From DASZCR01 sp964246705 (GTDB taxonomy: Bacteria > Acidobacteriota > Blastocatellia > Pyrinomonadales > Pyrinomonadaceae), in contig CAXTRQ010000080.1 of NCBI GenBank assembly GCA_964246705.1, forward strand, positions 1 through 25,087: a DNA stretch of 25,087 nucleotides. The letters run 5' to 3'. The stretch's first letter is position 1, and every line of letters begins with the position of its first letter. Under the pieces are notes generated by a model. That model saw only the letters and a program-made list of their open reading frames with translations, did no database searches and had not been told where the DNA came from. Shown here in pieces: positions 8,334 to 14,619 of this stretch. A program made the position numbers and the translations under genes.

Positions 8334-8855
8334 ATGTCAATCATTAGCGACATCATTGATTCGACGAAGGCCATCATCAAGGGCATGAGCGTCACTTTCT
8401 CTTATATTCCGAAGGAGAAGTGGACGGTTCAATACCCGGACGAACCCGTGACGATGCAGCCGCGCTATCGCGGCCAGCATCTTCTCCATGTTGACGAACT
8501 TGGCAGAGAAAAGTGCGTCGCCTGTTATCTGTGCGCGGCGGCCTGCCCGTCCGATTGCATCTACATCGTCGCGGCGGACGACCCACGCCCACCCGAAGAG
8601 CGCACGGGCGTCGACGAGCGTTACGCGAGCGTCTACAACATTGATTACGGGCGCTGCATTTTCTGCGGCTACTGCGTCGAAGCCTGCCCGAAAGACGCCA
8701 TCACGCACGGCTACAACTTCGAGCTTTCCGTCTACAGCCGCGCCGACCTCCTCAAGACGAAAGACGACCTGCTCATCACCAAGCAGAAGCAGTCGCCGAA
8801 TTACCGCGTCGCCTTCTCCGACGAGGATGTGGATTCGGAATACAAAGAAGTCTGA
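8334..8855 (+). CDS. nuoI: NADH-quinone oxidoreductase subunit I (2x[4Fe-4S] ferredoxin-like)
   Basis: 173 residues, consistent with NuoI, the complex I subunit that carries clusters N6a and N6b toward the quinone site. Two complete motifs are visible: CVACYLCAAACP (Cys61, 64, 67, 71) and CIFCGYCVEACP (Cys108, 111, 114, 118). Additional cysteines at the PSDC and PKDA positions follow the usual 8Fe layout. The N-terminal part (KGMSVTFSYIPKEKWTVQYP) and the quinone-side segment MQPRYRGQHLL match NuoI rather than a soluble ferredoxin. GAGGA is 4 nt before the ATG. No other complex I gene lies nearby, so this is an isolated nuoI behind sucD-ndk. A long hairpin, damaged by an assembly gap, begins 12 nt after the stop. 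Confidence 0.92.
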   Translation: MSIISDIIDSTKAIIKGMSVTFSYIPKEKWTVQYPDEPVTMQPRYRGQHLLHVDELGREKCVACYLCAAACPSDCIYIVAADDPRPPEERTGVDERYASVYNIDYGRCIFCGYCVEACPKDAITHGYNFELSVYSRADLLKTKDDLLITKQKQSPNYRVAFSDEDVDSEYKEV

Positions 8856-8866
8856 GCCGCGACGAA

Positions 8867-9013
8867 GAAAAAGTTTCACGCAAAGACGCGGAGGCGCAAA
8901 GAAGAAGTTTCATGCTTCTATTGGCGCCTCCNNNNNNNNNNCGATCGTCTTGCCGTCGGGCGACCACACCGGGTTCGCGGCGCCGCGCCGGGGTTTTTGC
9001 GTGAAACTTTTTC
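8867..9013 (+). repeat. Intercistronic hairpin after nuoI, interrupted by an assembly gap
   Basis: GAAAAAGTTTCACGCAAA (8867-8884) is a perfect 18-bp reverse complement of 8996-9013. Inside, GGAGGCGC (8890-8897) pairs with GCGCCTCC (8924-8931). A continuous hairpin would require the sequence to run from GCGCCTCC straight into TTTGCGTGAAAC with only about 5 missing bases; instead there are 10 N and about 54 unrelated bases. The arm begins 12 nt after the nuoI stop. A TTTCACGC...AAG motif also occurs near 14722 and 23124. Confidence 0.85.
8932..8995. other. Scaffold gap (10 N) plus probable foreign sequence
   Basis: N at 8932-8941 is followed by about 54 GC-rich bases (8942-8995) that interrupt the hairpin. 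On the minus strand this piece reads NPVWSPDGKTI, a typical PD40/WD40-like beta-propeller repeat, which has no counterpart in the neighbouring genes. It most likely came from another contig or organism during scaffolding. Confidence 0.75.
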
Positions 9014-9081
9014 CGGCGTTCTTAAAACCTTCCGCGTTTCGTGTTAATCTCACCGTTTTAAAACTGAATTTCGATGCCGAT

Positions 9082-9804
9082 ATGCCGAACCTGTTAGAAG
9101 CCCACGAGGTCTCAAAAAAATATCAGATGGGGAGCACCGAAGTCGCGGCGCTCGACCGCGTTTCGCTCTCGGTCGAGGCGGGCGAGTTCGTCGCGCTGCA
9201 AGGCACTTCCGGCTCAGGAAAATCAACGCTGCTCAATTTGTTCGGCGGGTTGGATACGCCGACCAGCGGCGAGATTGTTTTTGAAGGAAACTCGCTCGTG
9301 CCGCTCTCGAAGAAAGAGATGGCGCATTACCGCCGCGCCTCTGTCGGGATGATTTTTCAAAATTTCAACCTGATTCCGACGATGACAGCGGCGGAAAACA
9401 TTTCGCTCGCGCTCGCTTTCGGCGGCCTGCGCGGACGCGGACGCTGGCTGTGCCTGTACGCGCTGCTCGAGATATCGNNNNNNNNNNGCGTGCAGGACTT
9501 ATTGGAGAGGGTCGGGCTGGCAGATCGACTCCACCACAGGCCATCGGAACTATCGGGCGGCGAACAGCAGCGCGTCGCCATCGCACGTGCCCTATCGAAT
9601 CGCCCGCGCGTGCTCCTCGCAGACGAACCGACCGGCAATCTCGATTCGACGCGCGCGCAAGAGTTGCTCGCTCTCCTGCGCGAGATGGTCGAGCGCGACC
9701 GTCTCACCATCCTGATGGTAACGCACGACCGCGACCTCGCCGCACGCTTCGCCGACCGCACAATTCACCTGAAAGACGGAAAGGTCATGAATGATGAAGG
9801 ATGA
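9082..9804 (+). CDS. ABC transporter ATP-binding protein (MacB/LolD type)
   Basis: About 240 residues as assembled, including an N gap. Nucleotide-binding subunit of a MacB/LolD-type (mechanotransmission) ABC system. Motifs: Walker A GTSGSGKST (41-49), Q-loop FQNFNLIPT (Gln93), signature LSGGEQQRVAIARAL (157-171), Walker B VLLADEPTGNLD (177-188) and H-loop MVTHDRD (His215). Residues about 120-136 are abnormal: after GGLRGR comes an atypical GRWLCLYALLEIS segment and then 10 N, where relatives have only a short charged linker before VQDLLERVGL. This is probably an assembly error; the frame happens to be kept. The start at 9082 begins the domain; the open frame upstream runs through the gap and nuoI. 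The likely permease partner is at 12612-14144. The last codons overlap a repeat arm. Confidence 0.9.
   Translation: MPNLLEAHEVSKKYQMGSTEVAALDRVSLSVEAGEFVALQGTSGSGKSTLLNLFGGLDTPTSGEIVFEGNSLVPLSKKEMAHYRRASVGMIFQNFNLIPTMTAAENISLALAFGGLRGRGRWLCLYALLEISXXXXVQDLLERVGLADRLHHRPSELSGGEQQRVAIARALSNRPRVLLADEPTGNLDSTRAQELLALLREMVERDRLTILMVTHDRDLAARFADRTIHLKDGKVMNDEG
9435..9487. other. Scaffold gap (10 N) with probable foreign flank inside the ABC ATPase
   Basis: N at 9478-9487. The roughly 40-45 bases before it (from about 9435) do not fit the ATPase family alignment, while normal coding sequence resumes directly after the Ns with VQDLLERVGL. The reverse strand of the piece reads as an open frame (RYLEQRVQAQPAS), consistent with foreign coding DNA. 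Confidence 0.65.
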
Positions 9805-9893
9805 AAGCACGCCCGTCAACGCAACGGCTCTCATCAAAGCACCTTATCTTTCAGACAGCATTCTTTTCATCCTTCCGCCTTCCGACTTCATCC
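9793..9893 (+). repeat. Intercistronic inverted repeat, GGATGAA family (copy 1)
   Basis: The left arm GATGAAGGATGAAAG (9793-9807) overlaps the end of the ABC ATPase gene (TGA 9802-9804). It is complementary, with one bulge, to CTTTTCATCCTT (9863-9874). Further TTCCGCC, TTCCGAC and TTCATCC units lie at 9872-9893. The segment before the right arm contains AGACAGCATTCTT (9853-9865), found identically in the repeat at 12545. Confidence 0.75.
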
Positions 9894-9916
9894 GTATTTT
9901 TTGAGGTGTTCGCCAC

Positions 9917-10798
9917 ATGTCTGTCGTGCCTCCTTTGATGACGCTTGAAGCCCTGCGCTCCGTGCCGCTCTTTGCGTCGCTTGACGACGAGGCGGCGCGC
10001 TCGCTGCGTAAGCTTTTGCAAGTGCGCCATGCGCCGCGTGGCAGTCGTCTGTTTCGCGCGGGCGAGGCGGGCGACGCGATGTATCTGCTCGAAGACGGGC
10101 GCGTGCGTATTCACTTCCAAGACGCCGACGGCGATGATGTGACGCTCGCCGAACTGGCGCGCGGCGACTTCTTCGGAGAGATGGCGATCCTCGACGGCAA
10201 GCCGCGCTCGGCTGATGCGACCATCATCGAAGATGCGCGCCTCGCCGTCCTCTCGCGCGAGCACTTCCTCGACTTCGTGCGCGCCAACCCGGATGTCGCG
10301 CTGAGAATGTTGAGCGCGATTACGAATCGCCTGCGCCAAACGGATGAGATGTTGCGCCAGCGCGTCTCTCGAAATGCCAACGAGGTCGAAGATGAACGCA
10401 TGACGTTGGCCGACCGCATGGCCGATGCGGTCTCGGAGTTCGGCGGCAGTTGGAAGTTCATCAGCGCGACCGTCGCGTTCGTCCTGCTCTGGATACTCTT
10501 GAATTCATGGCTGCTAAGCGACCGTGGGATTGACCCGTTCCCGTATTCTTTTCTCGATGTTATTAATGGCATCGTCGCGGCGGTACTGACGCCGATTATT
10601 CTCATCTCGCAGAACCGTCAGGCCGACAAAGACCGCCTGCGCTCAGACCTCGATTATCAGGTTAATCTGAAAAATGAACTCGCGCTCTCGGAAGTCCTGC
10701 GCCGCCTCGACGTGCTTGAGAGCGAGCGCCTACCCGTTCTCTTCAGCGAGCAGAACGCGCGCCTGAAGCAGCAAATAGCAGAAGGCAGTAAGCGGTAG
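9917..10798 (+). CDS. Cyclic nucleotide-binding domain protein with DUF1003 membrane domain
   Basis: 293 residues. An N-terminal cNMP-binding (CAP_ED) domain covers about 12-135; its phosphate-binding cassette is GEMAILDGKPRSADATI (87-103) with the conserved Glu and Arg. A DUF1003 domain follows (about 160-255): ADRMADAVSEFGGSW, one transmembrane helix at about 181-200, DPFPYSFLDVINGIVAAVL leading into a second helix (about 214-232), and SQNRQADKDRLRSDLDYQVN. The C-terminus is a helical, coiled-coil-like tail. There is no DNA-binding HTH, so it is not a Crp-type regulator; a membrane sensor of a cyclic nucleotide is inferred. GAGGTG precedes the ATG by 8 nt. It lies between the ABC ATPase and the HAD gene. 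Confidence 0.9.
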   Translation: MSVVPPLMTLEALRSVPLFASLDDEAARSLRKLLQVRHAPRGSRLFRAGEAGDAMYLLEDGRVRIHFQDADGDDVTLAELARGDFFGEMAILDGKPRSADATIIEDARLAVLSREHFLDFVRANPDVALRMLSAITNRLRQTDEMLRQRVSRNANEVEDERMTLADRMADAVSEFGGSWKFISATVAFVLLWILLNSWLLSDRGIDPFPYSFLDVINGIVAAVLTPIILISQNRQADKDRLRSDLDYQVNLKNELALSEVLRRLDVLESERLPVLFSEQNARLKQQIAEGSKR

Positions 10799-10817
10799 GT
10801 AATCAGCCTTTGATTAC
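10799..10817 (+). terminator. Small hairpin after the cNMP-DUF1003 gene
   Basis: GTAATCA (10799-10805) and TGATTAC (10811-10817) form a 7-bp stem with a 5-nt loop directly after the TAG stop. Only TTG follows, so it is at best a weak terminator. Confidence 0.35.
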
Positions 10818-10838
10818 TTGTCGCCGACTGTTCGCTGT

Positions 10839-10867
10839 TTGCCCGCGAACGTCCGGCGGCTTACAAT
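10839..10867 (+). promoter_or_regulatory. Promoter candidate for the HAD hydrolase gene
   Basis: TTGCCC (10839-10844) and TACAAT (10862-10867) are spaced by 17 nt. The predicted start of transcription is near 10874, about 40 nt before the ATG at 10915. Confidence 0.5.
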
Positions 10868-10914
10868 GCGGGTGTTTCACCAAATTTAAAATTGATGCGG
10901 TTTAATTCGGCTCA

Positions 10915-11613
10915 ATGATTCAAGCTGTCCTGTTCGACTTTAACGGGGTCATCATAGATGACGAGCCGTTGCACAAGAAGGCATACGGGGAGGCTCTCGA
11001 AGCGGAAGGTCTTACGCAGACCGAAGAGGATTACTACGCTTCGCTCGGCATGGACGACGTGACTTTCGTGCGCGCGGCCTTCGAGCGCGCCGGGGTCGAG
11101 TTGACGGATGAAAAAATGCGCGCCGTCATCGAACGCGAGGCGGCGCGGCATCGTGAACTGCTCGGCGACGAGATGCCTCTCTTTCCCGGCGTCGTGACGT
11201 TCATCAAGGCGCTGGCACGCTCGTTTCCGTTGGGCGTCGTCAGCATGGCTGATCGCGGCGAGATAGATTATGTGCTAGAACAGGCCTCGCTTAGTAGCGC
11301 CTTTAGTGTCATCGTCAGCGCGGAAAACGTTAGCGTCTGCAAGCCCGATCCGGGCTGTTACAATTGCGCGCTCGAATTTTTGAACCGCCAACGAAGCGAG
11401 GCGCAGGTGCTTCCCCTGCAAGCCGCCGAGTGTCTGGTCATCGAAGACTCGCCGCCCGGCATCCAGTCTGCACGCGCCGCCGGAATGTGCACGCTCGGCG
11501 TCACCAACACGGTCAGCGAAAAACTGCTGCGCGCGGCGGGCGCAGATGTCGTGACACACAGCCTCGCCGATTGGACGGTTGATGCCATGCAGCACGTATT
11601 TAATAAACGCTGA
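10915..11613 (+). CDS. HAD-superfamily hydrolase (beta-phosphoglucomutase/CbbY-like) with altered motif I
   Basis: 232-residue HAD protein with a helical C1 cap (about 16-85). Motif I is FDFNGVIID (Asp8 nucleophile): the usual second Asp, the general acid/base of phosphatases and phosphomutases, is Asn10. Motif II is GVVSMADR (Ser110). Motif III Lys143 is in VCKPDPGCYN. Motif IV is VIEDSPPGIQSARAAGM (Glu177, Asp178). Overall it resembles the phosphoglycolate phosphatase / beta-phosphoglucomutase group. The Asn substitution suggests lowered phosphatase activity or a different chemistry; this is inference. No Shine-Dalgarno sequence is seen before the ATG, but a promoter candidate lies 48 nt upstream. 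A repeat element directly follows the stop. Confidence 0.88.
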   Translation: MIQAVLFDFNGVIIDDEPLHKKAYGEALEAEGLTQTEEDYYASLGMDDVTFVRAAFERAGVELTDEKMRAVIEREAARHRELLGDEMPLFPGVVTFIKALARSFPLGVVSMADRGEIDYVLEQASLSSAFSVIVSAENVSVCKPDPGCYNCALEFLNRQRSEAQVLPLQAAECLVIEDSPPGIQSARAAGMCTLGVTNTVSEKLLRAAGADVVTHSLADWTVDAMQHVFNKR

Positions 11614-11615
11614 AC

Positions 11616-11690
11616 GAAGAATGTCGAGCGCGGAACTGGAAAACAGCAAAACTTTTGTCTGACAGTTCCGCCTTCCGCCTTCATCCATAT
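11616..11690 (+). repeat. Intercistronic inverted repeat (copy 2)
   Basis: GCGGAACTG (11630-11638) pairs with CAGTTCCGC (11663-11671). The right side continues with the TTCCGCC and TTCATCC units seen in copies 1 and 4. The loop, read on the minus strand, is AGACAAAAGTTTTGCTGTTT, which resembles the loop at 14184. It fills the whole gap between the HAD stop and the next ATG. Confidence 0.7.
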
Positions 11691-11694
11691 TCTT

Positions 11695-12543
11695 ATGACT
11701 CCTGCCGACAAACTTGCGGCGCTTGAAGTGCGCGGTCGCTTCGCCTTGGAAGTGTTACGGCGCGAAGAGGCGATTAATCTGGCGAACGCCGCTCTGCTGG
11801 TCGCGGCGGAAGAAGACCCGTGTTGCGACGTGGCGCGCTCGCTGGACGCGCTCGACCAGTTGGGCGCGCAGGCGCGCGAGCGGATTGCGAATCATGAAGG
11901 CAGTGCGGTCGAGACGCTCAATCGTTACATGTTTGACGAGTTGGGTTTCATTGGCAATCAGGCGGATTATTACGACCCGCGCAACAGCCTGCTCAATCAA
12001 GTGATCGAGAAACGCACGGGGATTCCGATTACGCTCTCAGTCGTCTATATGGAGACGGGACGACGCGCGGGGCTGAGGATGGAGGGGGTCGGCATGCCCG
12101 GTCACTTTATCGTGCGCGCCGCCGTCGGCACGCCCGACGCCGCGCTCGTCGATCCCTTTCACGCGCAGATTGTTGACGAAGATGATTGCCAGCAACGTCT
12201 CGATATAATTTACGGCGGGCAGGTTCCGCTCACGGACGAACACCTGCGCCCGGTCAGAACGCGCGGCATCCTCGTTCGCCTTTTAGGAAATCTGAAAGCC
12301 ATCTACGCGCAGACGCATCTCTACGGCCGCGCGCTGGCCGTCGTCGAACGCATCCTGATGCTTGCGCCGCAAGCCTTCACAGAGCGACGTGACCGGGGCA
12401 TCCTGCTCGCACAACTCAACCGTCTGCCAGAAGCCATCGCCGACGTGCAGAGCTATCTCAACTTCGCAGAGAACGCGCCCGACTCGGACGAGGTGCGAGA
12501 GGAGTTGAAAAAGATGCAGATACGTCTGGCGATGCTCAATTAA
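11695..12543 (+). CDS. SirB1-like transglutaminase-fold protein with TPR-type C-terminus
   Basis: 282 residues. The N-terminal two thirds match the SirB1 / transglutaminase-like (PF13369) family: RFALEVLRREEAINLANAAL, LNRYMFDELGFIGN, YYDPRNSLLNQVIEKRTGIP, ITLSVVYMETGRRAGL, GMPGHFIVR and LVDPFHAQ. The catalytic Cys of true transglutaminases is not evident, so a non-enzymatic or modified role is likely. Residues about 195-280 form helical TPR-like repeats (LLGNLKAIYAQTHLYGRALAVV, LAQLNRLPEAIADVQSYL). It is probably cytoplasmic. The ATG has no Shine-Dalgarno sequence because repeat DNA occupies the upstream gap. The next gap consists almost entirely of another repeat, which starts right after the TAA. 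Confidence 0.88.
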   Translation: MTPADKLAALEVRGRFALEVLRREEAINLANAALLVAAEEDPCCDVARSLDALDQLGAQARERIANHEGSAVETLNRYMFDELGFIGNQADYYDPRNSLLNQVIEKRTGIPITLSVVYMETGRRAGLRMEGVGMPGHFIVRAAVGTPDAALVDPFHAQIVDEDDCQQRLDIIYGGQVPLTDEHLRPVRTRGILVRLLGNLKAIYAQTHLYGRALAVVERILMLAPQAFTERRDRGILLAQLNRLPEAIADVQSYLNFAENAPDSDEVREELKKMQIRLAMLN

Positions 12544-12544
12544 G

Positions 12545-12606
12545 AGTTCAAAGTTCAAAGTTCAAGACAGCATTCTTCTTAACTTTGAACTTTGAACTTT
12601 GAACTT
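12545..12606 (+). repeat. Intercistronic inverted tandem repeat, TTTGAAC family (copy 3)
   Basis: The left arm (12545-12566) consists of three AGTTCAA-type 7-bp units. The right arm (12581-12606) consists of TTTGAAC units in the opposite orientation. They can form a stem of at least 21 bp around the loop ACAGCATTCTTCTT. AGACAGCATTCTT (12565-12577) is identical to 9853-9865. The element spans from 1 nt after the TAA to 5 nt before the next ATG, leaving no space for a Shine-Dalgarno sequence. Confidence 0.95.
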
Positions 12607-12611
12607 ACCCT

Positions 12612-14144
12612 ATGTCCTTCCAAGATATTCTCCGACTAGCTTTAAGAAATCTGCGCGAGGCGAAGCTGCGGGTCGCTCTGACGACGATGGGTGTCCTTGT
12701 CGGTGTGGCGATGATTGTGACGATGGTTTCGTTCGGGTTAGGGCTTCAGCGTAACACCGTCGAGCGTTTCAACCAACTCGATCTCTTCAACGAAATCACC
12801 GTCTACGGGCGCAATCTCTCAAATCTCGTGACCACCGAATTGAACAAGCGCATGAGGGGCGAGGAGGGCGGCGAAAAGGAGACCGCGAGGGGGAAGGATG
12901 CGAAGGAAGAAAACGGGAAGCCGAGGGCTTCGGATCGCTCTCTGGACGACGCGGCTCTGGATGAGATAGCGAAGATTCCCGGTGTCGCCTACGTCGAGCC
13001 GAACGTGACTTTCACGGCCTACGTCCGTTTTAAAGGCTACACGGAAAGATTGACGGTCGCGGGCGCACGCGTGCCGAATGCCGCCTCAAGATTCCAACAC
13101 TTCTCTGCCGGAGAGATGCTCAGCGCGGCGGACAGGAGGGAAGTGATTGTTGATTCATATTTCCTCAAAGTGTTCGGCTTGAAGCAGCCTGCGGAAGCCA
13201 TCGGGCAGAACGTCGAACTATTAGCCCCGCCCGCGAGAGACCGCGCCGCGAAAGCAAAGACGAAGGAGCAAGATGATGAGCCTCTGAGCTTCTTCGGCAT
13301 CCCGTTGGAAGATGTGGGAGATGCAAAGCCTGTCGAGGGAAAGAGCACGGGCAATACCGGCGGGACGGGATTGGTAACTTATACTTTTCGCATCGTCGGT
13401 GTAATGAAAGACGAAGTTGAAGGGACGCCGACCAACAATCGTCGCTTTCGCGGGCTGATGCCGGAATCTAATATTTATGTTCCGCTGCCTTTTGCGCGCG
13501 ACTGGAAGTCTGCGAACCGGGACATGCTGGGCGAGGTCGCGCTGCAACTCGCGCGACAGAGCGGCGCAATCAAGGCGGATGAGACGGAAGGCTACCAGTC
13601 AGCCATTGTACGCTTGAGCGAGCCGTCAGCCGCCACCGAGGTCGTCAAAAACCTCGAAGAGAGGGGCTTCAACGCCTTCGGCCTTTTCAGCGAGTTGGAC
13701 GAGATACGCAAGGTCTTTCTCGTCATCAACTCCGCGCTCGGATTGCTGGGCGGCATCTCTCTGCTCGTCGCCTCGTTCGGCATCGCCAACACGATGATAA
13801 TGTCCATCTTCGGGCGCACGCGCGAAATCGGTATCATGAAAGCTATCGGCGCGGAGGAATTGGAGATTAAGCTGATTTTCTTCGTTGAGGCCGCGGTGAT
13901 TGGTCTGATGGGCGGAGTGTTCGGCACACTCGCCGCCCTTGGCATCGAGAAGTTAGCGAACCATATCGCCTATCAATTCTTCCTTGAACCGAAGGGCACA
14001 TCCTTTATTGATTTCTTCTCGCTTCCGCCGTGGCTCTGGCTCGGCGCAATCATCTTCGCCATCTTCATCTCCGTCGCCGCCGCGCTCTACCCCGCTGCCC
14101 GCGCCGCCCGCATTGATCCCGTCAAAGCACTCAGACACGACTGA
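12612..14144 (+). CDS. MacB/FtsX-type ABC transporter permease
   Basis: 510 residues. N-terminal helix 1 (about 20-44) begins after LRLALRNLREAKLRVALTTMGV. A periplasmic MacB_PCD domain (about 45-365) follows with SLDDAALDEIAKIPGVAYVEP and REVIVDSYFLKVFG. The C-terminal FtsX domain has three helices: about 374-400 (INSALGLLGGISLLVASFGI), about 420-445 (FVEAAVIGLMGGVFGTLAAL) and about 470-495. The cytoplasmic coupling motif FGRTREIGIMKAIGA and the ending ARAARIDPVKALRHD are typical. A highly charged insert (about 82-108, Glu/Lys/Arg/Gly) is unusual. Its natural ATPase partner is the gene at 9082-9804. Translation starts 5 nt after a hairpin, with no Shine-Dalgarno sequence. It exports or mechanically couples an unknown envelope substrate. 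Confidence 0.92.
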   Translation: MSFQDILRLALRNLREAKLRVALTTMGVLVGVAMIVTMVSFGLGLQRNTVERFNQLDLFNEITVYGRNLSNLVTTELNKRMRGEEGGEKETARGKDAKEENGKPRASDRSLDDAALDEIAKIPGVAYVEPNVTFTAYVRFKGYTERLTVAGARVPNAASRFQHFSAGEMLSAADRREVIVDSYFLKVFGLKQPAEAIGQNVELLAPPARDRAAKAKTKEQDDEPLSFFGIPLEDVGDAKPVEGKSTGNTGGTGLVTYTFRIVGVMKDEVEGTPTNNRRFRGLMPESNIYVPLPFARDWKSANRDMLGEVALQLARQSGAIKADETEGYQSAIVRLSEPSAATEVVKNLEERGFNAFGLFSELDEIRKVFLVINSALGLLGGISLLVASFGIANTMIMSIFGRTREIGIMKAIGAEELEIKLIFFVEAAVIGLMGGVFGTLAALGIEKLANHIAYQFFLEPKGTSFIDFFSLPPWLWLGAIIFAIFISVAAALYPAARAARIDPVKALRHD

Positions 14145-14146
14145 GT

Positions 14147-14227
14147 GCAAGGATGAAGGCGGAAGGCGGAAGGATGAAGTAAAAGACAAACTGTTTCTCT
14201 TCTTCATCCTTCATCCTTTCGCCTTGC
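14147..14227 (+). repeat. Inverted tandem repeat between convergent genes (copy 4)
   Basis: The left arm (14147-14179) is built from GGATGAA and GGCGGAA units; the right arm (14202-14227) is built from CTTCATC and TTTCGCC units. Both ends read GCAAGG / CCTTGC. The spacer contains AGACAAACTGTTTCTCTT (14184-14201). It starts 2 nt after the permease stop and ends 2 nt before the ferredoxin stop, so it may act as a bidirectional terminator. Confidence 0.85.
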
Positions 14228-14229
14228 TG

Positions 14230-14526
14230 TTACTCCGGTTTGCCTTTGCAGGTCGGGCCGTAGAGGGCTGGGATTTTGCCGTCAATAATGGGATAGTCGG
14301 CGGCCTCTGCGTTGAGCGCCGTCCATTCTTGGAGGTGGTCTGGGACGGTCGTGTCGGAGAAGATAGCTTCCACGGGGCACTCCGGCACGCAGGCATCACA
14401 GTCAATACAGGTTTCGGGATTGATGTAGAGACGGTCGGGCAGTTCGTGAAAGGCTTCGACGGGGCAGACCGCCGCGCAGTCCGTGTATTTGCAATCCACA
14501 CAATCTTCGGTGACAACGTAGGTCAT
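14230..14526 (-). CDS. fdxA: 7Fe-type ferredoxin (FdxA-like)
   Basis: 98-residue soluble electron carrier. The N-terminus TYVVTEDCVDCKYTDCAAVCPVEAF and the second motif CIDCDACVPECPVEAIF match the 7Fe (3Fe-4S plus 4Fe-4S) FdxA group, including the CKYTDC signature; the usual Cys after the first CPV is replaced by Ala (CPVEAF). The C-terminal LQEWTALNAEAADYPII segment is also typical. Its electron partner is unknown. AAGGAG lies 6 nt upstream of the ATG at 14526; a second ATG 5 nt further upstream is out of frame. A promoter candidate lies about 60 nt upstream. It is convergent with the ABC permease gene. Confidence 0.93.
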   Translation of the reverse strand: MTYVVTEDCVDCKYTDCAAVCPVEAFHELPDRLYINPETCIDCDACVPECPVEAIFSDTTVPDHLQEWTALNAEAADYPIIDGKIPALYGPTCKGKPE

Positions 14527-14588
14527 GCCATGCTCCTTATCAATTTGGATAATCTTTGCCGCGCGAAATTTAAGTTGAAGACAAATGC

Positions 14589-14617
14589 TTCTATGACATG
14601 CGGGCGCGGGATGTCAA
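14589..14617 (-). promoter_or_regulatory. Promoter candidate for the ferredoxin gene
   Basis: On the minus strand, TTGACA (14617-14612) and ATAGAA (14594-14589) are spaced by 17 nt. Transcription would begin near 14582, giving a leader of about 55 nt before the ferredoxin ATG. Confidence 0.5.
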
Positions 14618-14619
14618 CC

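Noticed and set aside
8488..9081. Upstream extension of the ABC ATPase frame through nuoI and the N gap
   Set aside because: It is a shadow of nuoI plus artefactual sequence; the conserved domain begins at 9082.
12545..12606. Possible CRISPR-like array
   Set aside because: The units are 7 bp with no spacers and are arranged as an inverted repeat, so this is not CRISPR.
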